Of a stretch of DNA of 6,569 bases, positions 6,322 through 6,569 are shown in pieces. Position 1 is the stretch's first letter; each line of letters starts with the position of its first letter. The position numbers and the translations under genes were made by a program. Location of the stretch: NCBI GenBank assembly GCA_002728175.1, contig PBVH01000033.1, forward strand, positions 41,515 through 48,083, written 5' to 3'. This DNA comes from Flavobacteriales bacterium (lineage in GTDB: Bacteria; Bacteroidota; Bacteroidia; Flavobacteriales; BACL11). The notes under the pieces are model-generated. The model was not told where the DNA came from and did no database searches. It saw only the letters and a program-made list of their open reading frames with translations.

Positions 6322-6569
6322 ATGCGCGTCAAATTAATTTTATTAGTATTTGCTTTGGGAACTGTACTAACTAATGCTCAACAACAAAAAGATACTATAT
6401 CAATTTATAAAAAACTTGAGCAGGTAAATGTAGAAGCTATTAGAGCTAAAAAAGAAAGCCCAATATCATTTTCAGAAATGAAAAAAAAGGAGATAGAAAA
6501 AGTAAATCTAGGGCAGGATCTTCCTTACATTATATCTATGACCCCATCGGTTGTCACTACATCTGATGC
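6322..6569 (+). CDS. TonB-dependent receptor under TPP riboswitch control, probable thiamin(-precursor) uptake (N-terminal fragment)
   Basis: The frame opens at ATG 6322 and runs to the window end, giving 82 complete codons with no stop, so the rest lies outside. Residues 1-19 are a signal peptide (MRVK, hydrophobic core, TNA|QQ). Residues 33-82 are the start of a plug domain: QVNVEAIRAKKESPISFSEM, then IEKVNLGQDLPYIISMTPSVVTTSD. The wording NLGQDLPYI..TPSVVTTSDA is typical of Bacteroidota receptors of the vitamin/siderophore class. Unlike the receptor at the left end, it has no carboxypeptidase-regulatory-like domain before the plug. Position directly behind a TPP riboswitch and its own promoter implies import of thiamin or a thiamin precursor across the outer membrane, repressed when TPP is plentiful. 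The substrate is inferred from regulation, not from the visible residues. Confidence 0.92.
   Translation, partial: MRVKLILLVFALGTVLTNAQQQKDTISIYKKLEQVNVEAIRAKKESPISFSEMKKKEIEKVNLGQDLPYIISMTPSVVTTSD

Overview
The window looks like a chromosomal segment from a member of the Bacteroidota, most likely a flavobacterium. It is strongly AT-rich and shows no clear Shine-Dalgarno sites. Several promoters resemble the Bacteroidetes type (TTG, then about 20 nt, then TAnnTTTG). The gene content fits too: TonB-dependent receptors, one with an N-terminal carboxypeptidase-regulatory-like domain, a bacterial GGGP synthase next to a phosphopantetheinyl transferase, and a short Rieske-like lipoprotein. No mobile element, CRISPR array, rRNA or tRNA was seen.

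Layout from left to right. The minus strand at 1-1853 holds the N-terminal 617 residues of a large TonB-dependent outer-membrane receptor whose 3' end lies outside the window. Divergent from it, 1950-2360 (+) encodes a small lipoprotein with a Rieske-like pattern in which both histidine ligands are replaced. Its stop codon overlaps that of ahcY, adenosylhomocysteinase (2357-3664, minus). A 59-bp divergent intergenic region carries a good minus-strand promoter and an inverted repeat formed by two facing -7-like boxes. It separates ahcY from a plus-strand group: a phosphopantetheinyl transferase (3724-4317), a GGGP/HepGP synthase (4314-5051, ATGA overlap), a PnuC-family vitamin transporter (5110-5691) and a NadR-like kinase (5681-6181, 11-nt overlap). 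After a Bacteroidetes-type promoter comes a clear TPP riboswitch (6204-6279), then the start of a second TonB-dependent receptor (6322 to the window end).

The right third reads as a vitamin uptake locus. A TPP-controlled outer-membrane receptor would import thiamin or a related compound. Just upstream, an inner-membrane PnuC/PnuT-type carrier and a NadR-like P-loop kinase could move and phosphorylate a vitamin (nicotinamide riboside by homology, thiamin by context). The left and middle parts hold housekeeping functions (SAH recycling, carrier-protein activation, an archaeal-type ether-lipid precursor enzyme). Nothing seen demands an entirely new system. The most unusual items are the His-less Rieske-like lipoprotein, the unresolved substrate of the PnuC/kinase pair beside a TPP riboswitch, and the mirrored divergent promoter.
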